Assembly (NCBI GenBank): GCA_029974595.1
Contig: JARKRC010000027.1
Coordinates: 248,001 to 312,000, forward strand
DNA from: Ereboglobus sp.
GTDB taxonomy: Bacteria > Verrucomicrobiota > Verrucomicrobiia > Opitutales > Opitutaceae
Direction of reading: 5' to 3'
Length of the DNA stretch: 64,000 nucleotides
Shown here: one piece after another, positions 17,886-26,507 of the stretch
Numbering within the stretch: the stretch's first letter is position 1
Layout of the letters: every line of letters starts with the position of its first letter
Position numbers and translations under genes: made by a program
Notes under the pieces: generated by a model
Database searches by the model: none
Told to the model about the DNA's origin: nothing
Seen by the model: the letters and a program-made list of their open reading frames with translations, nothing else

Positions 17886-18416
17886 ATGAATCGTTTTTAT
17901 ATAATAGCGCCGCTCATCCTTCTCGCCGTCTTCGGGACCGTTTTCTGGCAGAATAATAAAGCCGCCGGGGCCAGGGCCGCGCAAATCGCCGCCGAGCGCG
18001 CCGTCGTCGAGACGGCCGAACGGCAGAAGAAGGAGGAGGCCGAGCGCAAGGCCCGCGAGGATGCCGAGAAGCGCGCCGCCGCCCGCGAGGCCGAGGAACA
18101 GAAGAAGGAGGAGGAGCGCCAGCTCAAATGGGAGGCCGACCTCGCGCGCATCGCGGCGGAAAACGCGCAATACCAAGCAGAGCTCGCCGCCGGCACCCGG
18201 GAGCTCGCCGGCCTCGAAAAACAGCTCGCCGGGCTTCGCTCCGAACTCGAACGCCGCGGCGGCGAGATCTTTGACGCCGCGCGCGGCACCGAGCTGCTGG
18301 CCGTCGAAAAACGCAACACCGAACTCGAAATCCAGCGCCTCGTGCAAATCGTCGCGGCCCGCGCCGCCATCAACGCCGCCGCCGTCAGCCCGAACCAGAC
18401 CCCCACCATTCCATGA
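17886..18416 (+). CDS. membrane-anchored coiled-coil protein, second of a pair
   Basis: A 176-residue protein of the same architecture as its upstream neighbour: membrane segment YIIAPLILLAVFGTVFWQNN, then a long Glu/Lys/Ala coiled coil (residues about 25-95) and a second heptad-rich part (ELAGLEKQLAGLRSELERRG). The two look like diverged duplicates. Its stop overlaps the start of the binding-protein gene by 4 bases (18413-18416), which ties the TonB part of the locus to the ABC-transporter part. Confidence 0.72.
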   Translation: MNRFYIIAPLILLAVFGTVFWQNNKAAGARAAQIAAERAVVETAERQKKEEAERKAREDAEKRAAAREAEEQKKEEERQLKWEADLARIAAENAQYQAELAAGTRELAGLEKQLAGLRSELERRGGEIFDAARGTELLAVEKRNTELEIQRLVQIVAARAAINAAAVSPNQTPTIP

Positions 18417-19270
18417 GACACCCGAAACCGCTCCTTCCATTTCTGGCTGCCGCCGTTCTTTTCGGCTTCGGCTTATTGGCCATGGTCAATGTCGGCTGCT
18501 CCCGCAGAAACGACGCCGACAGCCTCGCAAAAATCAAAAACCGCGGCAAAGTCGTCGTCGGTGTTTTTGGTGACAAACCGCCCTTTGGTTATATCGACCG
18601 GCAGGGTCGCAACGCCGGTTACGACGTCGTGCTCGCGCGTCGGATCGCTGCGGATCTCCTCGGCGACGAAAACAAAATCGAATTTATCACGCTGGAGGCC
18701 GCCAATCGCGTGGCTTTTCTCCAGTCGAACAAGGTCGATATCATCCTCGCCAATTTTACCCGGACGCCCGAGCGCGCCGAAAAAGTCGATTTTGCAAAAC
18801 CTTATATGAAAGTCGCGCTCGGCATCGTCGCTCCGGATGCGAGCCCCGTCAGCGCGCTTGCCGGGCTCGGCGGCGGCAGGACTCTCATCGTCAACAAAGG
18901 CACCACTGCCGAGGCATATTTTACCAAGAACTATCCCGAAATAAAGCTCCTCAAATTCGACCAGAACACCGAGGCGTTCCAAGCGCTCAAGGATGGCCGG
19001 GGAGACGCCCTGGCGCACGACAACACCCTGCTCTTCGCCTGGGCGCACGAGAACAAGGGTTTCAAGATCGTCGAGTCGAACCTCGGCAATGCCGACGTCA
19101 TCGCCCCTGCCGTGAAAAAAGGCGACACGGTTCTTCGCGCCTGGATCGACGCGAAAATAGACAGACTCGCCGCCGAGCACTTCTTTCTGAATGCCTTCCA
19201 GACCGAGCTTCATCCCTTTTTTGGGGATTCGGTCAGAAACCCCGACGATGTCATCATTGAGGGGAAGTGA
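18413..19270 (+). CDS. periplasmic amino-acid-type substrate-binding protein of an ABC importer
   Basis: A 285-residue SBP_bac_3 family protein. After a hydrophobic leader (LLPFLAAAVLFGFGLLAMV) comes VNVGCSRR, where a Cys could be lipidated although the lipobox is poor. The family core begins KIKNRGKVVVGVFGDKPPFG and continues GYDVVLARRIAADLLG, ILANFTRTPERAEKVDFAKP and LIVNKGTTAEAYF. Proteins of this family bind polar or sulfur amino acids. The cognate permeases and ATPase lie 2 kb downstream. The ligand is unknown; the neighbouring OsmC protein hints at a thiol or sulfur compound. Confidence 0.88.
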   Translation: MRHPKPLLPFLAAAVLFGFGLLAMVNVGCSRRNDADSLAKIKNRGKVVVGVFGDKPPFGYIDRQGRNAGYDVVLARRIAADLLGDENKIEFITLEAANRVAFLQSNKVDIILANFTRTPERAEKVDFAKPYMKVALGIVAPDASPVSALAGLGGGRTLIVNKGTTAEAYFTKNYPEIKLLKFDQNTEAFQALKDGRGDALAHDNTLLFAWAHENKGFKIVESNLGNADVIAPAVKKGDTVLRAWIDAKIDRLAAEHFFLNAFQTELHPFFGDSVRNPDDVIIEGK

Positions 19271-19356
19271 AGGCAGGGCAGGAATGTGCCAGCAACAAAC
19301 ACCATCAACATAAAATCAACTCCGTATTCGTTGGTCGAATACTTGATTCGAAATCC

Positions 19357-20604
19357 ATGAAAAACATACGATTCCTTATCGCAGCCGCCTTCTCCGTGGC
19401 CGGCTTGCAGACACTGATCCACCAGCCGCTCCGCGCGCAGGCGACGCACGCCTCGCAGGACTGGGCGCAATCCCCGGCTGGATACGACGAGAGCCGTTCC
19501 CTGCGGGATTATCAGGCGCGTTTGCGCTCGGCGCTTTTTCTGCTTGAGGGGAACACAGAGCTGGAGCAGCCGCTCAAGCTTTCCGCGCGTGTCACGGCGA
19601 TCGGGCGCACGGGCATCCGCCGCCTGCGCATCCGCAATTTCCAGATTCTCAGCGACGGAGGAAGGGATACCGCCGAATTCAACCTGGGGGCCGGTTCCTG
19701 GCCCAGCGTGGTTGGCGCGCTTGGCAGCGCCGTGGCCGGGGATTACCTGGTCCAAGCCGCGATCAAGGGCATCCCCATCGACGGGTTGGAGGTTGTCTTC
19801 ACCAGCCGCCCCGGCACCGCGCCCTCGCAGACCACCGGCACCCAAGTGACCTATCCCCGCAATCTAGCCTATACGGCCTTCATTGTCTCGCCAGCCTCGG
19901 ACGCCGAACTCGAAGACTTGCGGCAGACTGTCGAGCGTGCTTCCCCGGTAATTCGTCTGGTCCGCGAAGCCCAGCACATCGAACACGGCAAGCTGTTCCT
20001 TACCCAGACTCCCAACAAACGCGACCCCAAGACCCTCGACGGCTTGCGCGAATTTCTGGCTGACAAATACGCCGCCTCCCAAGGCGCGGTTCCCCTCGAG
20101 GGATCGGGTCCGGCTCGCAATCCCAATGATTGGAGACCGCCCCTGCGCGCCCACGTCAAAGTCGAAGGCGGCACCGGCATCCGGCACATCCGCACCGACA
20201 CCAGCAATTTTCAGGTCATTCACGATTATCCGCGCTACCTCGCAGGGCATAACCTCGGCCCGGTGCCCGAAGAGCACATCCTTGGGACGATGATCACCTG
20301 CCTCACCCACATCTATGAAATCGTGGCCTCCCAAAAGCAGGTGCGCCTGGACTCCCTGGAACTGGAGGTCGAAGGCACGCTGAGCACCCGCCTCGGCAAT
20401 GTCGGAAAACCTCCGATCTACAAGGACATCGCCTACCGCGTGTATATCGGCTCTCCCGAGCCCAAGGAAACCATTGAGCAGCTTCAGCGTGCCGTGGAGT
20501 CCATCTGCCCTATTTATAACATGCTGAAAGATTCCCAGCCGGTGAAAGGCACCATCGTCCGCGGCCCCTACACCGAGGAAAAGGAAAGGACGGCTTACCA
20601 ATAA
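19357..20604 (+). CDS. secreted protein with two OsmC-like domains
   Basis: A 415-residue exported protein starting at MKNIRFLIAAAFSVAG with a cleavable leader. The C-terminal half (about 250-410) reads as an OsmC/Ohr domain: GHNLGPVPEEHILGTMITCL carries the first thiol and ESICPIYNMLKDSQPVKG the second, with the usual spacing. The first half (about 60-235) has the same pattern (GSAVAGDYLVQAAIKGIPID, TVERASPVIRLVREAQH) but both cysteines are gone, so it looks like a degenerate duplicate. OsmC proteins normally reduce organic hydroperoxides in the cytoplasm; export and duplication are odd. It lies inside the ABC importer locus. Confidence 0.7.
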   Translation: MKNIRFLIAAAFSVAGLQTLIHQPLRAQATHASQDWAQSPAGYDESRSLRDYQARLRSALFLLEGNTELEQPLKLSARVTAIGRTGIRRLRIRNFQILSDGGRDTAEFNLGAGSWPSVVGALGSAVAGDYLVQAAIKGIPIDGLEVVFTSRPGTAPSQTTGTQVTYPRNLAYTAFIVSPASDAELEDLRQTVERASPVIRLVREAQHIEHGKLFLTQTPNKRDPKTLDGLREFLADKYAASQGAVPLEGSGPARNPNDWRPPLRAHVKVEGGTGIRHIRTDTSNFQVIHDYPRYLAGHNLGPVPEEHILGTMITCLTHIYEIVASQKQVRLDSLELEVEGTLSTRLGNVGKPPIYKDIAYRVYIGSPEPKETIEQLQRAVESICPIYNMLKDSQPVKGTIVRGPYTEEKERTAYQ

Positions 20605-20652
20605 GCCGCGCGTTCTTTGACTCGCTTGGAACAGCATGACAGCATCAAAATC

Positions 20653-21170
20653 ATGACCGGCGGCGAAGACCCATTACCTTCCTGCTCGGATTTCGGCCTC
20701 GTTAACTGCTACAGCCGCGACCGCCGCTTCCCGCCCTTCTGCCAGGGCGAGGCCGCCGATCCTGATCTTGCCGGTACCGTGCTCGACCGTTATCAGGATG
20801 GCGGCCCTGACGCCGTCATGGCGCGCGCCGCCATCGAGGTGGAGGGCACTTATTACGGGCGTCTCACGCGAGTCGAGGAGATCATCGCCTTTGCCAACCG
20901 CATCGGCGTTCCTGAGTCGTTCAAGGTTCGACCGGGAGGCCACGAAGCCTTTGGCAACCCGAGCCTTCGGGTCAACCGCTGGAAACTCCAGCTCAACGTA
21001 ATCGTGGGTCTGTGCGTCGGGCAGAGCCCCTGTTTATCAAGCACTTCGACACGCTCTTCCCTCTCGTCATTGTGGACGAGGCCCATCTTGACTACACCGA
21101 CGACCACGAACGCGCCATTGCCGTCGTCCGGCGGCTGTTTTCCGCGTCCGAGGCGGGGCGGCCGCACAAT
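20653..21170 (+). pseudogene. decayed DUF1847 metal-binding protein gene
   Basis: The N-terminal part resembles DUF1847: CSDFGLVNCYSRDRRFPPFC, then AAIEVEGTYYGRLTRVEEII and AFANRIG. About 55 expected residues are then missing, and the frame resumes with NPSLRVNRWKLQLNVIVGLC. Near 21030 a one-base shift moves the rest (PLFIKHFDTLFPLVIV) into the frame of the downstream permease. Deletion plus frameshift argue for a dead gene, although the 5' frame still encodes a 187-residue product. Intact DUF1847 proteins have Cys clusters suited to a metal or Fe-S centre. It sits between the OsmC gene and the permeases. Confidence 0.65.
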
Positions 21171-21215
21171 TGGCTTTGGGAAAATTGCTGCGTGTCTCCA
21201 CGCTTTCCAACCCTG

Positions 21216-21881
21216 ATGCCCGACATCGACTTTGAATTTATCGTGATCCACCTCCCTCATTACGGGAGGGCGCTGCTGCTCACGCTGGCGCTCGGCCTCG
21301 GGGCCATCCTTGGCTCGCTGCTGGTCGGATTGCCGGGCAGCTTGATTCTTCATTTTCGCGCGCCGGTTCTCCGGCGCGTGGTCGCGGCTTATGTCGAGTT
21401 TTCGCGCAACACCCCTCTTCTCGCCCAGCTTTTCTTTCTTTATTTCGGCCTGCCCGCCGTGGGCATCAAATGGAGCGGCTTCACCTGCGCGCTGACCGGC
21501 CTCACCTTTCTTGGCGGCGGTTACATGATCGAGGCCCTGCGCGCCGGCATCGAAGCGGTGGGCCGCCCGCAGATCGAATCCGCGCTCAGCATCGGGCTCT
21601 CCCGCCCGCAGATCGCGCGTCTCGTCGTGCTTCCGCAGGCGCTGGCCTCCGCCGTGCCCGCGCTCGCCGCCAACTGCATTTTTCTCCTCAAGGAAACCTC
21701 CGTCGTGGGCATCATCGCCGTCGCCGACCTCATGCATCTCACCCAGGGCCTCATCGGGCTTTATTACAAAACCACGGAATCACTCCTGCTCTTGGTGGCG
21801 GGTTACGTGATCCTGATCGTTCCCGTCTCGCTGCTCTTCTCCCGGTTGGAAAAGGCGGTGCGCCGCGCGGAGTTCGGCTGA
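21216..21881 (+). CDS. amino-acid-type ABC transporter permease (HisM/GlnP family), first
   Basis: A 221-residue inner-membrane permease with five or so hydrophobic helices. The cytoplasmic coupling loop (EAA motif) reads EALRAGIEAVGRPQIESALS followed by IGLSRPQIARLVVLPQALAS. The frame is open far upstream through the decayed DUF1847 gene; I start at MPDIDFEFIVIHLPHYG, where family similarity begins. It is followed after 19 bases by a second permease, giving a heterodimeric channel as in the Glt and His systems. Confidence 0.9.
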   Translation: MPDIDFEFIVIHLPHYGRALLLTLALGLGAILGSLLVGLPGSLILHFRAPVLRRVVAAYVEFSRNTPLLAQLFFLYFGLPAVGIKWSGFTCALTGLTFLGGGYMIEALRAGIEAVGRPQIESALSIGLSRPQIARLVVLPQALASAVPALAANCIFLLKETSVVGIIAVADLMHLTQGLIGLYYKTTESLLLLVAGYVILIVPVSLLFSRLEKAVRRAEFG

Positions 21882-21900
21882 CCAACCTCTTTGGACAAAA

Positions 21901-22554
21901 ATGCTCCACGCGCTTGAACTACTCTGGCAGAACGCGCCGCTGTTGCTCGACGGGCTTTGGGCGACGCTCGGCATCGCGGCGGCGGCCACGTTTTTTTCGA
22001 TCATCGGCGGCGCCCTTCTCGGCATGATGCGCGCGTCATGGAATAATGCGATTGTGCAGGCCGCCGCCCGCGCCTACCTCGAACTTTTTCGTGTCATCCC
22101 GATCCTGGTGTGGCTCTTTGTTTTCTTTTTTGCCGTGCCGGCGGCCTCTAGCCTCGACATCTCCGGCACGCTTGCCGCGGTGACCGTGTTTTCGCTTTGG
22201 GGCGCGTCGGAGATGAGCGACATCGTGCGCGGCGCGCTCAAGACCATCCCGCAGGCGCAATACGACGCCGGGCGCGCTATCGGCCTTTCCGGCGCGCAAC
22301 TCCATTTGCGCGTCATCCTTCCGCAGGCCGTGCGGCGCATGCTGCCGGGGGCCATCAACCTTGTCACCCGCATCATAAAAACCACCTCGCTCGTCGTGAT
22401 CGTCGGTGTGGTGGACGTGGTCAAGCGCAGCCAGCAGATCATCGAGCGCACCAAGGAGCCTTTCGTGCTCTACGCCTTCTTGCTGCTCCTGTTTTTCGCC
22501 CTCTGCCATCCGCTTTCCCGTCTCTCGCGCCGGCTCGAAAAGAGATTCAATTAA
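21901..22554 (+). CDS. amino-acid-type ABC transporter permease, second
   Basis: A 217-residue partner permease of the same family. Its EAA loop is [20 protein letters not shown] with [20 protein letters not shown], and the preceding membrane helices are well formed. The end, [15 protein letters not shown], is a normal basic C-terminus. The stop is 4 bases before the ATPase start, so the two are translationally close. Confidence 0.92.
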   Translation: MLHALELLWQNAPLLLDGLWATLGIAAAATFFSIIGGALLGMMRASWNNAIVQAAARAYLELFRVIPILVWLFVFFFAVPAASSLDISGTLAAVTVFSLWGASEMSDIVRGALKTIPQAQYDAGRAIGLSGAQLHLRVILPQAVRRMLPGAINLVTRIIKTTSLVVIVGVVDVVKRSQQIIERTKEPFVLYAFLLLLFFALCHPLSRLSRRLEKRFN

Positions 22555-22558
22555 AAAA

Positions 22559-23311
22559 ATGACGACCACAGCCAACGCCCCCGTGCTCATTGACGCTGCC
22601 TGCGTGACGAAATTTTATGACACGCGCAAGGCGCTCGACAATGTCTCGCTCGCGATTCACGCGAAGGAAGTCGTGGTGATCCTCGGGCCGTCGGGTTGCG
22701 GGAAGAGCACCTTCCTGCGCTGCCTGAACGGGCTTGAAACCGTGCAGGCCGGCTCGATCCGGTTTCACGGGCGGGATTTGGCCCGGCCCGGCACCGACTG
22801 GCGTCCGGTGCGCCAGCGCATCGGGATGGTGTTTCAAAGCTACGAGTTGTTTCCCCATCTTTCCGTGCGCGATAATCTGCTGCTCGGCCCCGTGCATGTC
22901 CAAAAGCGGCCTCGCGCGGAAGCGCTCCGCCAGGCTGAGGGTTTGCTCGAACGCGTCGGGCTGGCCGACCGCCTCGACTCCTTCCCCCGCCAGCTTTCCG
23001 GCGGACAAAAACAGCGCATCGCCATCGTGCGCGCGTTGTCCATGAACCCGGAAGTGATGCTTTTCGACGAAGTCACCGCCGCGCTCGATCCTGAGATGGT
23101 GCGCGAAGTGCTCGACGTCATTCTGGGTCTGGCGAGGAACGGGATGACGATGGTGATCGTGACCCACGAGATGGGTTTCGCCCGGGCGGTGGCGGATCGC
23201 ATCGTCTTCATGGACGAAGGCCGTATTTGCGAGACAAATACACCCGTGAAATTCTTCACGGCGCCGGACACCGACCGCGCCAAACGCTTCCTCTCGCGCT
23301 TCCTCTATTAG
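22559..23311 (+). CDS. amino-acid-type ABC transporter ATPase (GlnQ family)
   Basis: A 250-residue ATPase. Walker [11 protein letters not shown]-loop [14 protein letters not shown], signature [15 protein letters not shown], Walker [17 protein letters not shown] and the switch His in [16 protein letters not shown] are all intact. The start is set at [20 protein letters not shown]; an upstream in-frame ATG lies inside the permease gene. It completes a full importer with the binding protein at 18413 and the two permeases. The next gene, 407 bases downstream, is a TonB-dependent receptor. Confidence 0.95.
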   Translation: MTTTANAPVLIDAACVTKFYDTRKALDNVSLAIHAKEVVVILGPSGCGKSTFLRCLNGLETVQAGSIRFHGRDLARPGTDWRPVRQRIGMVFQSYELFPHLSVRDNLLLGPVHVQKRPRAEALRQAEGLLERVGLADRLDSFPRQLSGGQKQRIAIVRALSMNPEVMLFDEVTAALDPEMVREVLDVILGLARNGMTMVIVTHEMGFARAVADRIVFMDEGRICETNTPVKFFTAPDTDRAKRFLSRFLY

Positions 23312-23464
23312 GCGGGCTTGTCCCTAAATTGCAGACAGTGGATGCAGGCGGGTTCGATTCTCTAAAATTAGAAATTTTAATTTTAATCATGATATTTATT
23401 TATAAATAAACCTCTTCCAAATTTATATTTGTATCTTTGCTTATATACTAAACTATTGGCCTTG

Positions 23465-23604
23465 TTAACAGGAACTCACTTCCGTTAAGCATACGACCAG
23501 ACTTCTGGAGGAATGCTATGGACCTTCCTCCAAGGTGAATTATCCGGTCACCACCAAATCCGGGCCGCCTTAGGCTGCCAATTCAACCGGGAGGGATGCC
23601 GCAT
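23465..23604 (+). promoter_or_regulatory. structured leader RNA upstream of the TonB-dependent receptor (copy B)
   Basis: The 407-base gap before the receptor starts AT-rich (23360-23455, promoter-like) and then holds this leader. Hairpin 1 (about 23464-23487) pairs TTAAC-GGAA with TTCC-GTTAA; its sequence differs from copy A but the fold is the same. Hairpin 2 (23488-23517) differs from copy A by two substitutions and one inserted base, and encloses GGAGG and an ATG. TTCCTCCA at 23525-23532 could alternatively pair with TGGAGGAA at 23506-23513, a possible switch. The frame opened by that ATG would give a 66-residue peptide ending at 23713. The rest of the gap up to 23718 is GC-rich and structured but unassigned. 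Confidence 0.6.
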
Positions 23605-23718
23605 GAACGCAGTCCGGCCACGGCCTGCCACATGGAGGTTCTGTTGGCCGGCCAGCCCTGGGTCCTTCCTCGGGGCTGGTGACTCTTATATCACAAATCA
23701 ACCGAAAATCTGACAACC

Positions 23719-26307
23719 ATGATCAATCCGTCCATACCGCGCTTAATGCCGCGTTTTGCTTCCCTGGCCGCATCCTTGTTGCTGCTGGATCTGCCGCCGC
23801 TCGCAGCGGCGCCCGTAACCACTCAAAATGAAGAGGTCACCGTGCTCGACAAAGTCCTCATCGAGGATGTTGACGTCGAGAAATCCGTCCTGCCGATTCG
23901 CCCGAACAATGCCTTCTACGGCTTTGACGAACTCATCAAGGACACGCCGCGCTCCATCTTTCAGGTGACGAAGGCGCAAATCGACAATGACAACTTCCAC
24001 AACTTTTCCGACTTGGCCCGCTACTCGCCGAGCATCGGCCGCGGAACGGCGTCGAACTTCTCGACCTTCGCCAAAATCCGCGGCGGCTCCGCCGATACCA
24101 CGCGCAACGGCATCCTGCTCCTCAATCCTGCGGTGCGCCCGTTCGACAACAACGCATGGGAATCCGTGGACATCGTCGCAGGCGTGCCCAGTGTCATCCA
24201 AGGCTCCACCACCCGCACGGCCGGCGTCATCAACTATGTCACGAAGCGGCCTCTCTTCGACGGCGAGCATCTGCAACTCACGACGACGCTCGGACGCATC
24301 GGCCTTGATGACCGCACGACCTACGGCCAATTCACCGTGCAGGCCGATTACAACCGTGTCCTCATCAAGGACAAGCTGGCTGCGCGAGTAAGCCTCCAGA
24401 AAACCGACGCCAGGCAATATTGGGGAAACTCCGAAAGCGACTTCGAGGATATCTATGTCGCCACGACTTGGCAGCCCAGCTCGAAGGTGACCGTTGACAC
24501 CAACTTCACTTATACGAGCTCAGGCGGCGCCATGCCCTACGGTATTAACCGCGTCACCCAAAACCTCATCGACAACTGGCTCTACGATTCCGGCCCGATC
24601 GCGCCTGTCGTCTCGTGGGACCACGACGCCAATCCCGCGACGGCGCCCATCGTTTACCGCGGCTCCGCCACTACGGGTGCCTTCACGCCTGTCGCCACCA
24701 CCGCAGTTCCCAATCCGCCGGCGGCGGCGTTCACGCAGAATAATCCTGCGGTCATCACCGGCTGGTGGCGCAATCCCAGTGAGCAGACCGGGGACGTTCC
24801 CATCGACGGCACCCAGACGCTCCACACCAACGACTCGTTCAGCGACACCTACGAGGTTATCGGGCAGAATATCGTCAATGTCCGCTTCAACGAGAACTAC
24901 TCGTTCCGCAACAACACGCTCTATCAATACAGCAAGAGCTATGTTTTTGGCTATGATGGCTACCACAGCTTCATGGTGAACAAGATGTTCACCACGCGTC
25001 TCGAATTTTTGACCGATAATACCTTCAAACTCGGCTCCGGCACGTTGCGCCACCAAAGCAACTCCGGCTTCGAATACCGCTACCTCTGGAACCTGTGCGA
25101 CAACGCCGGCAACTCCGAGCGCATGGTCAACTATGAGGACGCCTCCGATCGGGCCACCGGTGGCGGCAATCTTGGCGCGGGCAACCTTCTGGGCATCGAC
25201 AACATCTACGCGCAAGGCGACAACGGTGTCGGCACGCCCGCCGATTATTATTACCGCAACGACATTCCTTATTTCGCGATCAACAGCCCCTACTACGGCT
25301 GGCTCGCCATCGCGCCCGCCTATAATCGCGGTGACGGACGCTACGCGCAGCTCTCCTTGCGCGCCGCCAGCGGCACCGACGTGCGCCTCAACAAGCTCCA
25401 GCAATTCAACTTCTTCACGGAGCAAAAATTGCAGTGGGGGCAGTTCATCTGGCGTTTTGGCGCCCGCCTGACTGCCATTCGCGACAAGCTGGGCCCGCTC
25501 GATCCGACTTACAAAGCAGTCGCCGCCAACGTCCTGACCGGATACAACTTCGACGACAAGGTGACCGAGACCAACTACGACATCAACAGCAGCCTCACTT
25601 GGCAGCCGAAGAAGTGGCTGAGCGTTTACGGCGCTTTCGACCACGATATCGCCGCCGGCGACTGCGGCTGCTGCTTGACGCAGGGCTTCATGGCATCCAG
25701 CCCGACTGACTCAAAGGACCAGCGCCTTAACCGCGACCACTTCAAGCTCAAAAGCCAGCTGGCCGAGTTTGGCGCCAAGTTCGAAATCATTCCCGGCAAG
25801 CTCTTCGCAAACGCGGCGTGGTTTCACCAAACCCGTCATACGCCGATTTCCGTCACGGTCACCACGCCCTATGGCGGCATGAGCAAGCAGACTTTTGAAG
25901 GCATCGAGCTGTCCGCATCGTATCAACCGACGAGTAACCTCGCGACGGGCGTCAACTACAGCCATATTGCGGTCACCGAAAGCGACGGCTCGTGGGCGAG
26001 GGCCATTCCGCGCAACAGCGGCAACCTTTGGGCGGCCTACACCTTCTCCAACGGTTTCGGCCTGAAGGCGAGCGCTTGGGTCACTTCTGAATGGAAGGTC
26101 GGCACAGGCACATATGTGCCCGCGCAATACAACGTGGATACCGGCGTGTTTTACTCCTATAAGGGCTGGCGCTTCGATGTGGACGTGCTGAACGTCACCA
26201 ACGAGAAGAACTGGACGCCCGCGGGAAACTATGCCGGCGACACCATTGGCTATCTGCTGCCCGCCGAGCGCCTCGGCATGCAATTCAAGGCGACGTATCA
26301 GTTCTGA
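23719..26307 (+). CDS. TonB-dependent outer-membrane receptor (siderophore-receptor-like)
   Basis: An 862-residue receptor. A signal peptide (about 1-30, FASLAASLLLLDLPPLAAAP) is followed by a likely TonB box around NEEVTVLDKVLIED. The plug domain includes DTPRSIFQVTKAQIDNDNFH, YSPSIGRGTASNFSTFAKIR and VIQGSTTRTAGVINYVTKRP. The remaining 650 residues are the 22-strand barrel, ending in LGMQFKATYQF with the C-terminal Phe. A CGCC cluster at about residue 651 and another Cys near 460 are unusual for such barrels. The ligand is not known. Position after a complete ABC importer suggests it passes substrate to that importer. Confidence 0.9.
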   Translation: MINPSIPRLMPRFASLAASLLLLDLPPLAAAPVTTQNEEVTVLDKVLIEDVDVEKSVLPIRPNNAFYGFDELIKDTPRSIFQVTKAQIDNDNFHNFSDLARYSPSIGRGTASNFSTFAKIRGGSADTTRNGILLLNPAVRPFDNNAWESVDIVAGVPSVIQGSTTRTAGVINYVTKRPLFDGEHLQLTTTLGRIGLDDRTTYGQFTVQADYNRVLIKDKLAARVSLQKTDARQYWGNSESDFEDIYVATTWQPSSKVTVDTNFTYTSSGGAMPYGINRVTQNLIDNWLYDSGPIAPVVSWDHDANPATAPIVYRGSATTGAFTPVATTAVPNPPAAAFTQNNPAVITGWWRNPSEQTGDVPIDGTQTLHTNDSFSDTYEVIGQNIVNVRFNENYSFRNNTLYQYSKSYVFGYDGYHSFMVNKMFTTRLEFLTDNTFKLGSGTLRHQSNSGFEYRYLWNLCDNAGNSERMVNYEDASDRATGGGNLGAGNLLGIDNIYAQGDNGVGTPADYYYRNDIPYFAINSPYYGWLAIAPAYNRGDGRYAQLSLRAASGTDVRLNKLQQFNFFTEQKLQWGQFIWRFGARLTAIRDKLGPLDPTYKAVAANVLTGYNFDDKVTETNYDINSSLTWQPKKWLSVYGAFDHDIAAGDCGCCLTQGFMASSPTDSKDQRLNRDHFKLKSQLAEFGAKFEIIPGKLFANAAWFHQTRHTPISVTVTTPYGGMSKQTFEGIELSASYQPTSNLATGVNYSHIAVTESDGSWARAIPRNSGNLWAAYTFSNGFGLKASAWVTSEWKVGTGTYVPAQYNVDTGVFYSYKGWRFDVDVLNVTNEKNWTPAGNYAGDTIGYLLPAERLGMQFKATYQF

Positions 26308-26329
26308 CCGCCCCGTCATCACTCACACT

Positions 26330-26360
26330 GCGAGACTCGGTTTTCCGAGTCTCGCATTTT
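26330..26360. terminator. intrinsic terminator between convergent genes
   Basis: A perfect 11-bp stem GCGAGACTCGG (26330-26340) and CCGAGTCTCGC (26345-26355) with a TTTT loop, followed by ATTTT. It lies 23 bases after the receptor stop and is convergent with the S4-domain gene, so it probably ends the import locus transcript. Confidence 0.85.
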
Positions 26361-26507
26361 CGCCTGCTGGTCGGCTATAATCATATGCCTGCCGGATCCG
26401 AGGTTACAGGCGTCGTTTTTGGCATATTTGTTTCCCCTTTTTTTCGTTTTCCTGCCTCCCCGTCCACAAATCGGGGGTGACCCAAAAAGGGGCACGCCAG
26501 CGCACCA

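Noticed and set aside
20617-21216. Intact 199-residue gene between the OsmC and permease genes
   Set aside because: The last third reads as frameshifted sequence, and expected DUF1847 residues are missing; treated as a pseudogene.
23520-23700. Cobalamin riboswitch before the receptor
   Set aside because: A few fragments (GGTGAA, GCCAC-like) recall it, but the ordered core and the B12 box are not visible and copy A lacks them.
23513-23713. 66-residue leader peptide gene with a strong GGAGG
   Set aside because: The ATG and ribosome site are buried in the conserved hairpin, and the partner frame in copy A is only 37 codons with a shifted frame over conserved bases. Kept as part of the leader, not as a gene.
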